Of a stretch of DNA of 64,000 nt, positions 37,110 to 46,380 are shown one piece after another. The DNA is taken from NCBI RefSeq assembly GCF_025150565.1, contig NZ_CP102283.1, forward strand, positions 1,550,001-1,614,000, read 5' to 3'. The notes below the pieces were generated by a model. It was given only the letters and a program-made list of their open reading frames with translations. It was not told the DNA's origin and made no database searches. The translations under genes were made by a program, and so were the position numbers. This DNA comes from Granulicatella adiacens ATCC 49175. GTDB lineage: Bacteria > Bacillota > Bacilli > Lactobacillales > Aerococcaceae. Within the stretch, counting starts at the first letter, position 1, and the number at the start of each line of letters is the position of its first letter.

Positions 37110-37221
37110 CTAAAAATCCCCTCGCTTTTACTGATATCACTAGCGCTATCATACCATAACCGCCCTCCTCACACATAAGAAAGAAGCTTGATTTTACACT
37201 ATTTTTACTCCACTCCAACAC

Positions 37222-37245
37222 GCAATTACCATATATGGTAATTGC
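37222..37245. promoter_or_regulatory. Perfect 24-bp palindrome upstream of lplA
   Basis: The half-site GCAATTACCATA is followed exactly by its reverse complement. It looks like a dimeric repressor operator. It could serve lplA (start at 37109) or the broken neighbourhood to the right; no cognate regulator is adjacent. Confidence 0.5.
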
Positions 37246-37282
37246 AGCCTTTCATAGTCAGTCAACCGGAAATCCCGCATTG

Positions 37283-37464
37283 ATGTTTCCTCGAATTCTT
37301 GCGGTTTTATAGTAACTGTAACGTGATTCGCATTGAATGTGAATTACGCGGAGTTGGACCATTCCAAACTCCGCGTTTGAAGCTTCAAAGGTGTAAGACC
37401 CAGACTTACACCGTTGCAACGTTATAGTTACTATCAAAAATCCGCAAGAAGAATGAGGAAACAT
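37283..37464 (+). repeat. Structured intergenic element, copy 1
   Basis: Outer arms ATGTTTCCTC, ATTCTTGCGG and ATAGTAAC (left) pair with GTTACTAT, CCGCAAGAA and GAGGAAACAT (right). Inside are a small CGCATTGAATGTG hairpin, the conserved TGTGAATTA (37338-37346), hairpin A CGCGGAGTTGG/CCAAACTCCGCG (37347-37375), the conserved TTTGAAGCTT (37376-37385), and hairpin B GGTGTAAG/CTTACACC. Compare copies 2-4 at 42415, 52410 and 58487. The IS element is inserted 16 bases to its right. Confidence 0.75.
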
Positions 37465-37528
37465 AAAAAGCGCACCCTTTTGATATGTACCCCCTTTACT
37501 GGACAAACCAGTAAAGGGGGTATTTATT

Positions 37529-38083
37529 ATGCGTTACTCATTTGAATTCAAAATGAAATGTGTAGAATTATATCGACAAGGAATATGGGCCGAAACGCCT
37601 GAAAAAGTTATGAAAAGGAGTTTCCAAAGAAAAATACTGGATTGGGATAAAATTGAAAAAATTCACGGACCTAAAGGATTAGAGCGCGTTAAAAGGCAAA
37701 GAAAATGGACAGCAGAAGAAAAATTGACATTTATTCTACAGGTTTTAAACGGGAAGACTCTTTCAGAGGTTTCTTTTCCAGCAGGAATTAGTCGCGGATT
37801 ATTAAGTTCTTGGGTTCACAAGTACCTAACTTATGGATATAATGGTCTAAAGAATGAGAAACGTAGACAAGCATTATCTAAGGAGCTTATTATGAATAAA
37901 AAGGCTGTGACTGGTAACCTTTCAGAATCCGAACGAGAAGAATTAGTTCGATTACGTGAGCGAAATGCATATTTAGAAGCTGAAATTGCTGTTATAAAAA
38001 AACTGAGAGCCTTGAGAAAAGAACAGGAAGCTGCGCTTCTCAAGGCGCGAAAGCAGCGATCATCAAGGAACTTCGAGAAGTAG
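37529..38083 (+). CDS. IS3-family transposase OrfA
   Basis: 184 residues with two helix-turn-helix segments (MRYSFEFKMKCVELYRQG near the start and KLTFILQVLNGKTLSEVSFPAGISRGLLSSWVHKY centrally) and a leucine-zipper-like C-terminus (ESEREELVRLRERNAYLEAEIAVIKKL). It binds the IS ends. At 37996-38002 (A AAA AAA, followed by C) a slippery heptamer in the right phase allows a -1 shift into orfB, giving the OrfAB transposase. AAAGGGGG lies eight bases before the ATG. Confidence 0.9.
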   Translation: MRYSFEFKMKCVELYRQGIWAETPEKVMKRSFQRKILDWDKIEKIHGPKGLERVKRQRKWTAEEKLTFILQVLNGKTLSEVSFPAGISRGLLSSWVHKYLTYGYNGLKNEKRRQALSKELIMNKKAVTGNLSESEREELVRLRERNAYLEAEIAVIKKLRALRKEQEAALLKARKQRSSRNFEK

Positions 38084-38112
38084 GATACCAACTAAAATAT
38101 CTTCTTAAAGCG

Positions 38113-38913
38113 ATGAAAATGGCTAAATCTACTTATTATTTTGAATTAAATAAAGTAGATGCTGTGGCTGAAAAGAATGGGGATTTATTATTGGAAATCC
38201 AAACAATCTTTCATGAAAATAAAGGTAGATATGGTGTTAGAAGAATTTACCAAGAACTTCGTCGTAGAGGTTACGTTGTTAATCATAAAAGAATTCAACG
38301 TCTGATGCATATAAATGATTTGTTTGGAAAACGCCCTAAACAAAAATACCATTCTTATCGTGGTAGTGTTGGAAAAGTTGCTGATAATATTATTAACAGA
38401 GATTTTGTGGCCAAAAGGCCTCTTCAAAAATGGAGTACAGATGTATCTCAATTCACTTTTTCTTGGGGAAAATGTTTCTTTTCTCCAATCTTAGATATGT
38501 CTACTAATGAAATAATCTCCTATGATCTTTCTCTAAGCCCCGACTTAGAACAGATTCAAAGGATGCTAAATAGAGCTTTCAAAAAATTCCCTGATGTTAA
38601 TGGATTGATTCTCCATTCTGATCAAGGTTGGCAATATCAACACGCATTTTACCAAAGATCATTAAATGAACGAGGGATTATTCAATCAATGTCCCGAAAA
38701 GGAAATTGTTATGATAATTGCATTATAGAAACGTTTTTCGCCAGAATGAAGAACGAAATGTTCTACGGTTTTGAAATGGAATATTCTACCTTTAAGGAAT
38801 TTCAAACGGCTGTGGAAGAATATATAGATTATTACAATAACAAAAGAATTCAAGAAAAAACAAAATGGATGCCCCCTGTTCTATACAGGGAAACATCCAT
38901 GTGTTCAGCTTAA
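38113..38913 (+). CDS. IS3-family transposase OrfB (DDE integrase domain)
   Basis: 266 residues from the internal ATG, although the frame is open back to the slippery site, as expected for an OrfAB fusion. The rve domain has D110 (WSTDVSQF), D170 (LHSDQGWQY) and E206 (CIIETFFARMKNEM), with exactly 35 residues between the second Asp and the Glu, the IS3/retroviral spacing. HENKGRYGVRRIYQELRRRG is the HTH_21 region. Appears functional. Confidence 0.93.
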   Translation: MKMAKSTYYFELNKVDAVAEKNGDLLLEIQTIFHENKGRYGVRRIYQELRRRGYVVNHKRIQRLMHINDLFGKRPKQKYHSYRGSVGKVADNIINRDFVAKRPLQKWSTDVSQFTFSWGKCFFSPILDMSTNEIISYDLSLSPDLEQIQRMLNRAFKKFPDVNGLILHSDQGWQYQHAFYQRSLNERGIIQSMSRKGNCYDNCIIETFFARMKNEMFYGFEMEYSTFKEFQTAVEEYIDYYNNKRIQEKTKWMPPVLYRETSMCSA

Positions 38914-38973
38914 TTTAAAAATGTGTCCAGGATTCTGGGTACATATCATTTCGAGGATGCGCTTTGCTCAGTG

Positions 38974-39655
38974 TTAGTATGCCCATGCGATTAATAAGTA
39001 GATGAAGCTTGAACCAAACATATCTGCCAATGCGTGCATAAGGAAGAATGGTAATAGGTTTTTCATCACTTTTTTGTACATGAAATAGTAGAATAATCCA
39101 TACACGACTCCGATAACCATTGCCCACAACATTCCTTGATACGTATGGAATGAGAATCGAACAAGGGTTGAGAACGCCAAGGCCTTCCACTGATGCTCTT
39201 CCTTCACCGATGTCATTAATCCAAGGAAGAAGAACTCTTCGTAGAAACCATTTAACAGCCCATAAGCGCTGGGTCGAAGTAATTATATTCGCCGCTCAGC
39301 GTGGTTACGACATCGCCAAACAGTCCGACAATCGTGAATAATACCGGTACCCAGATGAGTACGGACCAGTGAAAACGGACCTTCAACTGCTTGAAGTCGT
39401 AATGACGGATGACTAAGTACAAGAGTGCAATCGCTAGTAGGTAAAGTTACTCGAATACGCTGCCCCGTCGCTATAGGACGTTGTCGTCTCCGTATACTAC
39501 TGGACCACTTCCGTTACAGATTGTAAACTCTGTAGAAATTGTTGTGTGGATCGGATGATAAACTCCCCGAACATGATCATCGTCACGATGAGGATGTCAA
39601 CCCACTTTAAAGTTTTTAATGGTTCTTTTGGTCTGATTTTAGTTAAGACAGTCAT
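38974..39655 (-). pseudogene. CPBP-family intramembrane protease, decayed
   Basis: An original reading can be rebuilt across three lesions. It starts MTVLTKIRPKEPLKTLKWVDILIVTMIMFGEFII (ATG at 39655), hits TAG after TEVVQ, shifts frame near 39440 to LLAIALLYLVIRHYDFKQLK, then again near 39275 between EYNYFDP and YGLLNGFYEEFFFLGLM, the Glu-Glu motif of CPBP proteases. Only the last 80 residues (from 39216) remain as an open frame. The IS element ends 25 bases past its stop. A distant intact relative follows upstream at 39827. Confidence 0.75.
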
Positions 39656-39792
39656 GATTGGTTCCCTCTTTTCCTTATTGTATCAAAACACTGTTCTATT
39701 GAAAGAAAATCGCTTGTTTCTTTTGGCGTCTTCCTTAATAAGAGAGTACTCCTTAAAACTAAAATGAACCTAAAACAAAAATCTACAAAAAA

Positions 39793-39816
39793 AGTGACTC
39801 CTAATAAGAAGTCACT
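39793..39816 (-). terminator. Terminator after the CPBP protease gene
   Basis: AGTGACTcC pairs with GaAGTCACT and is followed on the minus strand by seven or more T. It lies 11 bases past the stop at 39827. Confidence 0.75.
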
Positions 39817-39826
39817 GACTAATCTT

Positions 39827-40537
39827 CTAAAAGAAACGTCTCGGTATTTCGATGAACAAGATTACAAGAAGTCCATTATAAAGGCTGTGTAATAAAATTG
39901 CGTCAAACAAACTTCTTCTTCGTTCATACACAAGAAAAAAAACAATAGAACCAATAAGATAAGCTAAAAACTGTATCCAATTATGGATATAAGTCGGAAA
40001 ATGAACAGCTGTAAATAGAATTGATACAATGGACATTCTAACAAAAGTATTCACTTTTCCTCGAAGTAAATTATTCAGAAATCCTCTATAAAAAAGTTCT
40101 TCAATCAAAGGTGCAAAACAAACGATTCTTAGTACTTCTAAAGCAAAAATATATTTATCTGTTGTAAGTGGTAGACCTGCCCTAAAGAAAAAATCAACTA
40201 GTTTTGATCGACCTGTCCCATAAGCCATTGAACTCCACAAATTATAAATAAAATAGCTTGAAAATGTGAGAGCAATATACGTTACAAAAACAAAAATTAA
40301 ATCCATCAGTTGAAACTTTCTTTTTACTGTTGGCTTAAATAATTTTGTGTGTACTTTGTACATACAAAATACCAAAATGCCACCGCAAATAATCGTAACA
40401 ATTAACTCCCACATATCCGCTTGACGACCTAGATTCCACAAATTCATTTTGAACACAAATTCAATTCCTTCATTTATGGCAATCTTCATTACAAAAAAGA
40501 ATAGAACCCAAAGCGGTTTTTTCAATCGAGCACCCAT
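39827..40537 (-). CDS. CPBP-family intramembrane metalloprotease
   Basis: 236 residues with about six to seven hydrophobic segments and the catalytic motifs of the CAAX-protease/bacteriocin-processing (CPBP) family: PLIEELFYRGFLNNLL (EExxxR), FTAVHFPTYIH and AILLHSLYNGL. Members process or confer tolerance to bacteriocins in lactic acid bacteria, and others have unknown substrates. No bacteriocin gene is nearby. Single gene with its own terminator. Confidence 0.82.
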   Translation of the reverse strand: MGARLKKPLWVLFFFVMKIAINEGIEFVFKMNLWNLGRQADMWELIVTIICGGILVFCMYKVHTKLFKPTVKRKFQLMDLIFVFVTYIALTFSSYFIYNLWSSMAYGTGRSKLVDFFFRAGLPLTTDKYIFALEVLRIVCFAPLIEELFYRGFLNNLLRGKVNTFVRMSIVSILFTAVHFPTYIHNWIQFLAYLIGSIVFFLVYERRRSLFDAILLHSLYNGLLVILFIEIPRRFF

Positions 40538-40612
40538 TTACTTCTACCTCATATGTTTTTTCCTTATACTACCGTTTTATAGCAGACACTGTCAATATGA
40601 GATTCTAAAAAA

Positions 40613-40639
40613 AGCAGACTAGCGTTTTACTAGTCTGCT
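40613..40639 (-). terminator. Terminator after cshA
   Basis: AGCAGACTAG pairs with CTAGTCTGCT and is followed on the minus strand by six T, eight bases past the stop codon. Confidence 0.85.
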
Positions 40640-40646
40640 CCATTCA

Positions 40647-42176
40647 TTATTTCTGACGGATGGTAAATCCTTTGTCAGATTTCTTTTTGTTGTTACGGCG
40701 GCGAGAATCTTTCCCTTTATATCCGCGTGTATATTCGTCTTCTAAGCCACGGCCACGACGATCTTCTTTACGCTTGAAGCTTCCTTTTCCGTTACGTCCG
40801 CGGTTGTCTTTACGGTCATTACGGTTGTAGTTTCCACGGCTGTTGCCACGTTTGCGGCTTGGCAATGGACGTTCTGGCGTGATTTTAACTGGAATTTCAG
40901 TTGGATCTTTAATCATGCTCTTAAGTAATAGAGCTGCCAATTCTTCTGGTTCGTACTCGTCTAATAAGTAAGAGACCGCTTCTTTGAAACGTCTTGGTTC
41001 CACAGTTTTCATCATTTCGTCGATAGACTCGATGGCTGTTTTTGTTTGTCCTTCCAAGGCTTCTGTTTGCGTTGGTGGACGAAGACTTGTCATACGTTTG
41101 CGTGTTAATTCTTCAATCACACGTAGGTAATCCATTTCGTTTGGTGTCACGAATGTTACAGACATTCCTTCTTGACCCGCACGACCTGTACGTCCGATAC
41201 GGTGTACATAGCTTTCTGGGTCTTGTGGGATATCGTAGTTATAGACGTGTGTAACGCCAGAGATATCTAGTCCACGTGCCGCAACGTCTGTAGCGACTAA
41301 GATGTCTAAATGGTTGTTCTTGAAGTCACGAAGAACGCTCATACGTTTTTGTTGGCTTAAGTCCCCGTGGATTCCTTCTGCACGGTAGCCACGCATTTCA
41401 AGTCCGCGTGCTAATTCATCTACACGACGTTTTGTACGTCCGAATACGATAGTTAATTCAGGCGTTTGAACGTCTAATAAACGTGTCATAATATCGAATT
41501 TCTCGTAGTCTTTACATTTTACGAAATATTGATCGATTAATGTCGCAGTCATCTCATTTGATTTGATACGAACATGCTCTGGATCTTTCATAAATTGAAC
41601 ACCGATACGTTTAATATCATCTGGCATTGTTGCAGAGAATAAAAGCGTTTGGCGGTTTTCTGGAACTTGTTTGATAATCGATTCGATATCTTCTAAGAAT
41701 CCCATGTTTAACATTTCATCCGCTTCGTCTAAGACAAGTGTTTCCACTGCCCCTAGTTTCAATGTACGGCGTGAAATGTGGTCTAATAAACGACCTGGAG
41801 TTCCCACAACGATTTGTGGATTCTCTTTTAATTGGCGAATTTGACGGTTAATGTCCGCTCCACCGTAAACCGCTTGTACACGAATTTTTTTGTCGCGTCC
41901 GAGACGGAACAATTCTTCTTGTGTTTGAATCGCAAGTTCACGAGTTGGTGCGATGACAAGTCCTTGTACGCCTTTTTTACTTGGGTCGATTTTTTGAAGC
42001 ATTGGCAAACCAAATGCGGCTGTTTTACCAGTCCCTGTTTGCGCTTGCCCAATCACATCTAAGCCTTGCAATGCTTTTGGAATGGTTTGTGCTTGAATGG
42101 GAGTTGCTTCTTCAAACCCCATTTTTTCGATAGATTCTAGTAAGGCAGAATCCAATCCTAATTCATTAAATTTCAT
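40647..42176 (-). CDS. cshA: DEAD-box RNA helicase (CshA type)
   Basis: 509 residues. Q motif [28 protein letters not shown], motif [13 protein letters not shown], motif [11 protein letters not shown], motif III FSATMP, and motif [15 protein letters not shown] are all present. The C-terminal tail is rich in Arg, Gly and Asn ([25 protein letters not shown]), as in CshA, which associates with the RNA degradosome and ribosome assembly. The ATG at 42176 has AAGGAGG five bases upstream. A 240-base leader with a strong hairpin precedes it. Confidence 0.93.
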   Translation of the reverse strand: MKFNELGLDSALLESIEKMGFEEATPIQAQTIPKALQGLDVIGQAQTGTGKTAAFGLPMLQKIDPSKKGVQGLVIAPTRELAIQTQEELFRLGRDKKIRVQAVYGGADINRQIRQLKENPQIVVGTPGRLLDHISRRTLKLGAVETLVLDEADEMLNMGFLEDIESIIKQVPENRQTLLFSATMPDDIKRIGVQFMKDPEHVRIKSNEMTATLIDQYFVKCKDYEKFDIMTRLLDVQTPELTIVFGRTKRRVDELARGLEMRGYRAEGIHGDLSQQKRMSVLRDFKNNHLDILVATDVAARGLDISGVTHVYNYDIPQDPESYVHRIGRTGRAGQEGMSVTFVTPNEMDYLRVIEELTRKRMTSLRPPTQTEALEGQTKTAIESIDEMMKTVEPRRFKEAVSYLLDEYEPEELAALLLKSMIKDPTEIPVKITPERPLPSRKRGNSRGNYNRNDRKDNRGRNGKGSFKRKEDRRGRGLEDEYTRGYKGKDSRRRNNKKKSDKGFTIRQK

Positions 42177-42233
42177 ATTTTCCTCCTTGGATACTTCGGT
42201 GAGAAGCACACGAGGGATTTCCCTTCATAACAA

Positions 42234-42266
42234 AAGTCTGGAGCTTTTCGTAAGAGCACCAGACTT
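42234..42266 (-). promoter_or_regulatory. Hairpin in the cshA leader
   Basis: On the minus strand AAGTCTGG pairs with CCAGACTT around a loop with GCT/AGC pairs, followed by TTGTTATG, 57 bases before the start codon. It is shaped like an attenuator, though the T run is poor. DEAD-box and cold-shock genes are often controlled in their leaders. Confidence 0.45.
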
Positions 42267-42414
42267 CTACAATCGTTTAAATTTCAAACTATCTATTATA
42301 AATGTGTGTACATTTCTCAACTCAGCGAATAGTATAGCACGCATCCAGCGAGAATGCAAAGAATACAGACCGCCGACTGCTGCTTTTTATTCTTTGAAAA
42401 AGCTTAGGGAATAA

Positions 42415-42609
42415 GAATTTACGGGCTCCAAATCCTTGCGGATTTTTCAATAATAGCTGTAATGGGGCAACGGTTCGAGTCTTTCGTCTCTCACCTTTAA
42501 AGCCTCAAAGCTGGAGTAAGAAATCAATTTCTAACTCCAGCTAATTCGCATTTAATGCGATTCCCCATTACTGCTACTATTGAATCCGCTAGATTTTCCG
42601 CCCGTATTC
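42415..42609 (-). repeat. Structured intergenic element, copy 2 (inverted)
   Basis: Outer arms GAATTTACGGGC, AAATC, GCGGATT, CAATA, TAGC and GTAATGGGG pair with CCCCATTAC, GCTA, TATTG, AATCCGC, GATTT and GCCCGTATTC. Read on the minus strand, it has a CGCATTAAATGCG hairpin, TGCGAATTA (42550-42542), hairpin A GCTGGAGT/ACTCCAGC (42541-42510), TTTGAGGCT (42509-42501), and a weak hairpin B containing GAGAGACGAAAGACTC. It lies between murF and cshA. The rest of 42267-42763 shows no gene. Confidence 0.72.
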
Positions 42610-42724
42610 ACAGCGCATTGACAACCTTTAAAAGCGGGAGGAGGTGGGAGTTTGCTTCTCGTGGTGCGGTTGAGAAATGGGGACACTTTATAATGGGTAG
42701 TTCTCCATGAGGGGACAAAAAAGC

Positions 42725-42746
42725 GAGAGACGTTTGTGCGTCTCTC
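42725..42746 (-). terminator. Terminator after murF
   Basis: GAGAGACG pairs with CGTCTCTC and is followed on the minus strand by GCTTTTTTG, 17 bases past the murF stop. Confidence 0.8.
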
Positions 42747-42763
42747 ACTTTCCTTTATATTTG

Positions 42764-44149
42764 TTATTCTGCTTTTAAGGCATCGACAACGGCGAGTAAG
42801 CCTGTGCCGTTGCTTGATTTGATGAGGACTTGGTCGCCTTCTTTAAGTTCGGCTTTTAAGTCAGCAATCAAAGCTTCTTTGTCCATGTAATGGTGAAGCG
42901 CTGCTATTTCAAACTGGTCTTTCAACGCATCATAGAGTGCTTCCATTTCTTCGCCGTACAAGTACACAAGTGCGACTTCGCTTGGAGAAATGACTTCTGA
43001 GATGCTGGCGTGCAATTCTTTCGAATGTTCTCCGAGTTCGCGGATATCTCCAAGAACAAGGACGCGACGGCCTGTTGCTTCAACTGAAACAAATGATTGA
43101 ATCACCGATTTCATCGCGATTGGGCTGGCGTTGTAAGCATCGTTTAAGATGGCTACTCCGTTTTGTCCTTTCACCCATTGCGTACGGTTCTTCGTTAATT
43201 CGAAGTTCGCTAAGGCAGACACGATATCTGAGAGTGGTACCTCTAACGTGCGTGCAATTTCAATGGCTAAAAGTGCGTTTGAAACATTATACGCTCCAAG
43301 AACTGGCAATGTTACTGCCACAGTTTCAGTTGGTGTCACTAATTCAAACGCAGTGTGGTCTGAATACAGTTCGATATTTTTAGTTGAGAGTTCCTTGCTT
43401 CCTTCGCCGACTGTAACGATTTTGAAGGTTGCTGGTTTTTCAGCTTGCGCAATCCCTGCTGTAATTAAGTCTTCATGCGCTGGATAAATAAAGGTTCCTT
43501 TTTCTTGTAGTCCAGAAAGGATTTCAAGTTTGGCTTTTGCAATACCTTCCTTACTTCCGAGTTGTTCCATGTGCGACTCACCAATGAGCGTAATCGCAAC
43601 AACTTCTGGGCGTGCTAATTTTGATAAGAACTCGATTTCGTGGAAATTACTCATTCCCATTTCTAAGACAAGTGCTTCAGTTGATTCCGGCATATCTAAA
43701 ATCGTTTGTGGTAAGCCGATATCGTTATTGAAGTTCCCTTGTGTTTTATAGACACGGTAGCGTGCGCCAAGAGCGGCTGCTGTCATGTCTTTCGTCGTAG
43801 TTTTGCCAGAACTTCCTGTAATTCCAACGACACGAGGAGATACTTTTTCTAAGTACCATTTCGCTAATTTTTGAAAAGCTTCAAGAGGGTCTTCTACCCA
43901 AATGGCGCAGATTCCCTCTGGTGGTGTAAGATCTTTTTTTCCCCATAACACGGCTGTTGCGCCGGCTTGAATCGCTTGTTCAATATAATCATGTCCGTCT
44001 GTTTGCCCTTTTAGAGGAACAAACAGGCTATTCGGACCTAATTTTCTAGTATCAAAGGCTACTGACTCAATCGTTTCGAATCGATGTGCCGATTGATAAT
44101 CAATCGCGCCAACTGCTTTTGTGATTTCGGCAACTGTTCCAATACTCAT
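42764..44149 (-). CDS. murF: UDP-MurNAc-tripeptide:D-Ala-D-Ala ligase
   Basis: 461-residue cytoplasmic Mur ligase adding the D-Ala-D-Ala dipeptide. N-terminal MurF-specific substrate domain (VAFDTRKLGPNSLFVPLKGQTDGHDYIEQA), P-loop GITGSSGKTTTKDM, central QGNFNNDIGLPQTIL, and C-terminal ILNDAYNASPIAMKSVI. It follows ddl by 11 bases, pairing the enzyme that makes D-Ala-D-Ala with the one that uses it. Confidence 0.97.
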   Translation of the reverse strand: MSIGTVAEITKAVGAIDYQSAHRFETIESVAFDTRKLGPNSLFVPLKGQTDGHDYIEQAIQAGATAVLWGKKDLTPPEGICAIWVEDPLEAFQKLAKWYLEKVSPRVVGITGSSGKTTTKDMTAAALGARYRVYKTQGNFNNDIGLPQTILDMPESTEALVLEMGMSNFHEIEFLSKLARPEVVAITLIGESHMEQLGSKEGIAKAKLEILSGLQEKGTFIYPAHEDLITAGIAQAEKPATFKIVTVGEGSKELSTKNIELYSDHTAFELVTPTETVAVTLPVLGAYNVSNALLAIEIARTLEVPLSDIVSALANFELTKNRTQWVKGQNGVAILNDAYNASPIAMKSVIQSFVSVEATGRRVLVLGDIRELGEHSKELHASISEVISPSEVALVYLYGEEMEALYDALKDQFEIAALHHYMDKEALIADLKAELKEGDQVLIKSSNGTGLLAVVDALKAE

Positions 44150-44160
44150 CGTTCTTCTCC

Positions 44161-45234
44161 TTACTCTGCATGACGATCGTTATAGCGTTTAAGGGCTAAA
44201 CGAATCAATTCTTCGACTAAATCTTTATAAGAAATCCCCATTGCTTCCCATAATTTTGGATACATACTAAATTGTGTGAACCCAGGCATTGTATTCACTT
44301 CATTAATGAAGACTTCTTGTGTTTCAGTAAGGAAGAAATCACAACGGGTTAATCCACTGCCATCAATCGCACGGAAAGCCGTTTCGGCATATTCACGAAT
44401 TTTTGCGGAAACTTCCTCAGGAATTGCAGCTGGAATTTGAAGTGTTGTTGTATTGTTGATGTATTTTTCATTGTAATCGTAGAATCCTGCTTGTTTGACC
44501 ACTTCTCCAACAACTGAAGTATTCACTTCATCGTTTCCAAGAACCGCTACTTCGACTTCGCGGGCATCAATTCCTTGCTCTACAACAATACGGCGGTCGT
44601 ATTTGAGAGCTTCCTCAATCGCAGCGGTTAATTCTTCACGATTTGTTGCTTTTGAAATCCCTACGCTTGATCCCATGTTAGCAGGCTTCACAAACACTGG
44701 ATAACGCAGCGTTCCTTCAATACGATTGTAAATCGCTTCAGGAGATTTTTTGAAATCTGCCTTCACAAAAGGAACAAATGGCACTTGTGGAATTCCTGCT
44801 TGTTGGAACAGGTGCTTACTAGCAATTTTATCCATCCCATTGGCACTTGCTAAAACGCCACATCCTACATAAGGTAAATCTAGAATTTCAAATAGTCCTT
44901 GAATGGTTCCGTCTTCTCCGTTTGGTCCATGTAAAATTGGAAAAACGACTGTATCCGGTCCTGCAATATCACTTGGTTGAATGCGAACTCCTGTGGATAC
45001 TTCCCCTTCAACCGTTGCAAAACGAGCTTCCAGCCCTTCTGTTAAACGAAGCGCTTGATCAAAGGCAACTGGAGCCTTTAATGCTTCCCCTTTTAACCAA
45101 GTTCCTTCTTTTGTAATATACACGGGCTCTACATCGTAATATTCAAAATAAATCTCTTTAATAATTGATCCTGCCGTTAAGATTGAAATATCATGCTCGG
45201 CACTTTTTCCGCCATAAATGACAACAACTTTCAT
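44161..45234 (-). CDS. ddl: D-alanine--D-alanine ligase
   Basis: 357-residue ATP-grasp enzyme: KVVVIYGGKSAEHDISILTAGSI at the start, GPNGEDGTIQGLFEILDLPYVGCGVLAS, PVFVKPANMGSSVGISKA and INEVNTMPGFTQFSMYPKLWE. The residue in the position discriminating vancomycin phenotype (the EDGTIQG region followed by PYVG) looks like the ordinary D-Ala type rather than D-Lac, but I cannot confirm this by eye. The start is ATG 45234, with GGAGG seven bases before it; the frame extends 39 bases further without need. Confidence 0.96.
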   Translation of the reverse strand: MKVVVIYGGKSAEHDISILTAGSIIKEIYFEYYDVEPVYITKEGTWLKGEALKAPVAFDQALRLTEGLEARFATVEGEVSTGVRIQPSDIAGPDTVVFPILHGPNGEDGTIQGLFEILDLPYVGCGVLASANGMDKIASKHLFQQAGIPQVPFVPFVKADFKKSPEAIYNRIEGTLRYPVFVKPANMGSSVGISKATNREELTAAIEEALKYDRRIVVEQGIDAREVEVAVLGNDEVNTSVVGEVVKQAGFYDYNEKYINNTTTLQIPAAIPEEVSAKIREYAETAFRAIDGSGLTRCDFFLTETQEVFINEVNTMPGFTQFSMYPKLWEAMGISYKDLVEELIRLALKRYNDRHAE

Positions 45235-45368
45235 ATGAATCCTCCAAACTATTCGCTTCCAGCGAACGACCAATCTATGTGGTCCATGTCTGTTATTTTA
45301 GATAATAACCTTGCACGTTACAGTATAACAAAACGGCGGAAACCTTACAAGTTCAGACAAAACCAACA

Positions 45369-45406
45369 AAAAACACTTTCCAAAGATTCTCTTTGAAAAG
45401 TGTTTT
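45369..45406 (-). terminator. Terminator overlapping the stop of the 45.4 kb gene
   Basis: AAAACACTTTcCAAAG pairs with CTTTGaAAAGTGTTTT, giving T tracts on the minus strand. It overlaps the TAA of the gene ending at 45405. Confidence 0.8.
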
Positions 45407-46172
45407 AAATGGCATCCGTCATTGGTAATTTTGCTGAAATTTTCCAATTTTGATACGTTTCGTTATACGTTAATTGTCCAATACGCACGTTTTGTGTCAC
45501 TGCTTTATTTGCGTAATGGTAACGATCTTCCGTCAAGAAAATCGGTATTTCATAAATATCCTCTTGCTTATTCACTTGATCAAATGCCAAACTGATTCCT
45601 TCGCGGTAAAGAGGCATCATTTCTTTCAAAGCTTCAATCGAAATCGCTTCTGCTTCTTTTTCAGAACCAAAGAAGAAAAACTTCGGTGATTGATTTAAAA
45701 TTTCCGTCATCTCAATTTGTACTTGTCTTGATAAGAGTGGTAAAAACTGTTCGATTTTTCGATAATACACTTTAGAATATTCATTATCCAAACATAGGTA
45801 AATAAAATTATTTTGTAATTTATAGAAAAACGGTGAGTGTAAATGTGTTTTCGCATGAGAGATATAGAGTAGATCCGCAATCTCTTGCGGTGTGAGTTGA
45901 TGAACGAATTCAATAGAGTCAAAATCAACCCAGTTTGATGGAGCTTCTTTTCCTTCTGCTACACCTTGAAGATATTCCAACACATTTTTGCGTCCTTTAA
46001 TCCACATAAATCCAGTATAAGAATCATGAGTGGCAAGACTAGATTTCCCATTCAAAAGGAGGATATTTTGAGGGATTTCAGACTGTGGTAAGGCAGACAA
46101 ATGGAACGCGATCGATTTCGCCAACACATGGTTCGATACGCTATCATAATGGATATACAATTGTTTTGCCAC
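45405..46172 (-). CDS. Protein of unknown function
   Basis: 255 residues starting at GTG 46172 (AKQLYIHYDSVSNHVLAKSIAFHL), chosen because TTAGGAGG lies nine bases upstream; the only earlier ATG would put that site inside the gene. It is soluble, with aromatic-rich stretches (HSPFFYKLQNNFIYLCLDNEYSKVYYRKI; PKFFFFGSEKEAEAIS). It has no catalytic motif I recognise and no membrane segment. It faces away from nothing related: ddl is downstream and a small unknown gene is upstream. Confidence 0.6.
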   Translation of the reverse strand: MAKQLYIHYDSVSNHVLAKSIAFHLSALPQSEIPQNILLLNGKSSLATHDSYTGFMWIKGRKNVLEYLQGVAEGKEAPSNWVDFDSIEFVHQLTPQEIADLLYISHAKTHLHSPFFYKLQNNFIYLCLDNEYSKVYYRKIEQFLPLLSRQVQIEMTEILNQSPKFFFFGSEKEAEAISIEALKEMMPLYREGISLAFDQVNKQEDIYEIPIFLTEDRYHYANKAVTQNVRIGQLTYNETYQNWKISAKLPMTDAI

Positions 46173-46325
46173 AGACTCCCACCTCCTAAGTTTTATAATC
46201 TCCATTATAAATGATTTTCAAACTATAAAACATATAAATTAGATTACATTTTGCAAATGAACCGTTTTCTTTTGTAACAATTTAGCAACATTCTAAAGTA
46301 GAATTTCCTCCCTTTACACATAAAA

Positions 46326-46351
46326 AGAGTTGAAGTGATTTCTTCAACTCT
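46326..46351 (-). terminator. Terminator after the 46.4 kb small gene
   Basis: AGAGTTGAAG pairs with CTTCAACTCT and is followed on the minus strand by TTTTTA. Confidence 0.8.
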
Positions 46352-46380
46352 CTTTCTCCCTTCTATAGGAGTGTCCATTC

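Larger units (their letters stand above)
37481..38948 (+). mobile_element. IS3-family insertion sequence (IS150-like), 1468 bp
   Basis: Terminal inverted repeats begin TGATATGTACCC at both ends, with further matching CTGGACA inside. The element is flanked by TTT on both sides (37478-37480 and 38949-38951), a 3-bp target duplication. It contains orfA and orfB in the -1 frame arrangement and appears intact. Confidence 0.9.

Noticed and set aside
37258-37506. 82-codon minus-strand frame across structured element 1
   Set aside because: It spans both arms of a palindrome and the IS left end, so it cannot be a conserved gene.
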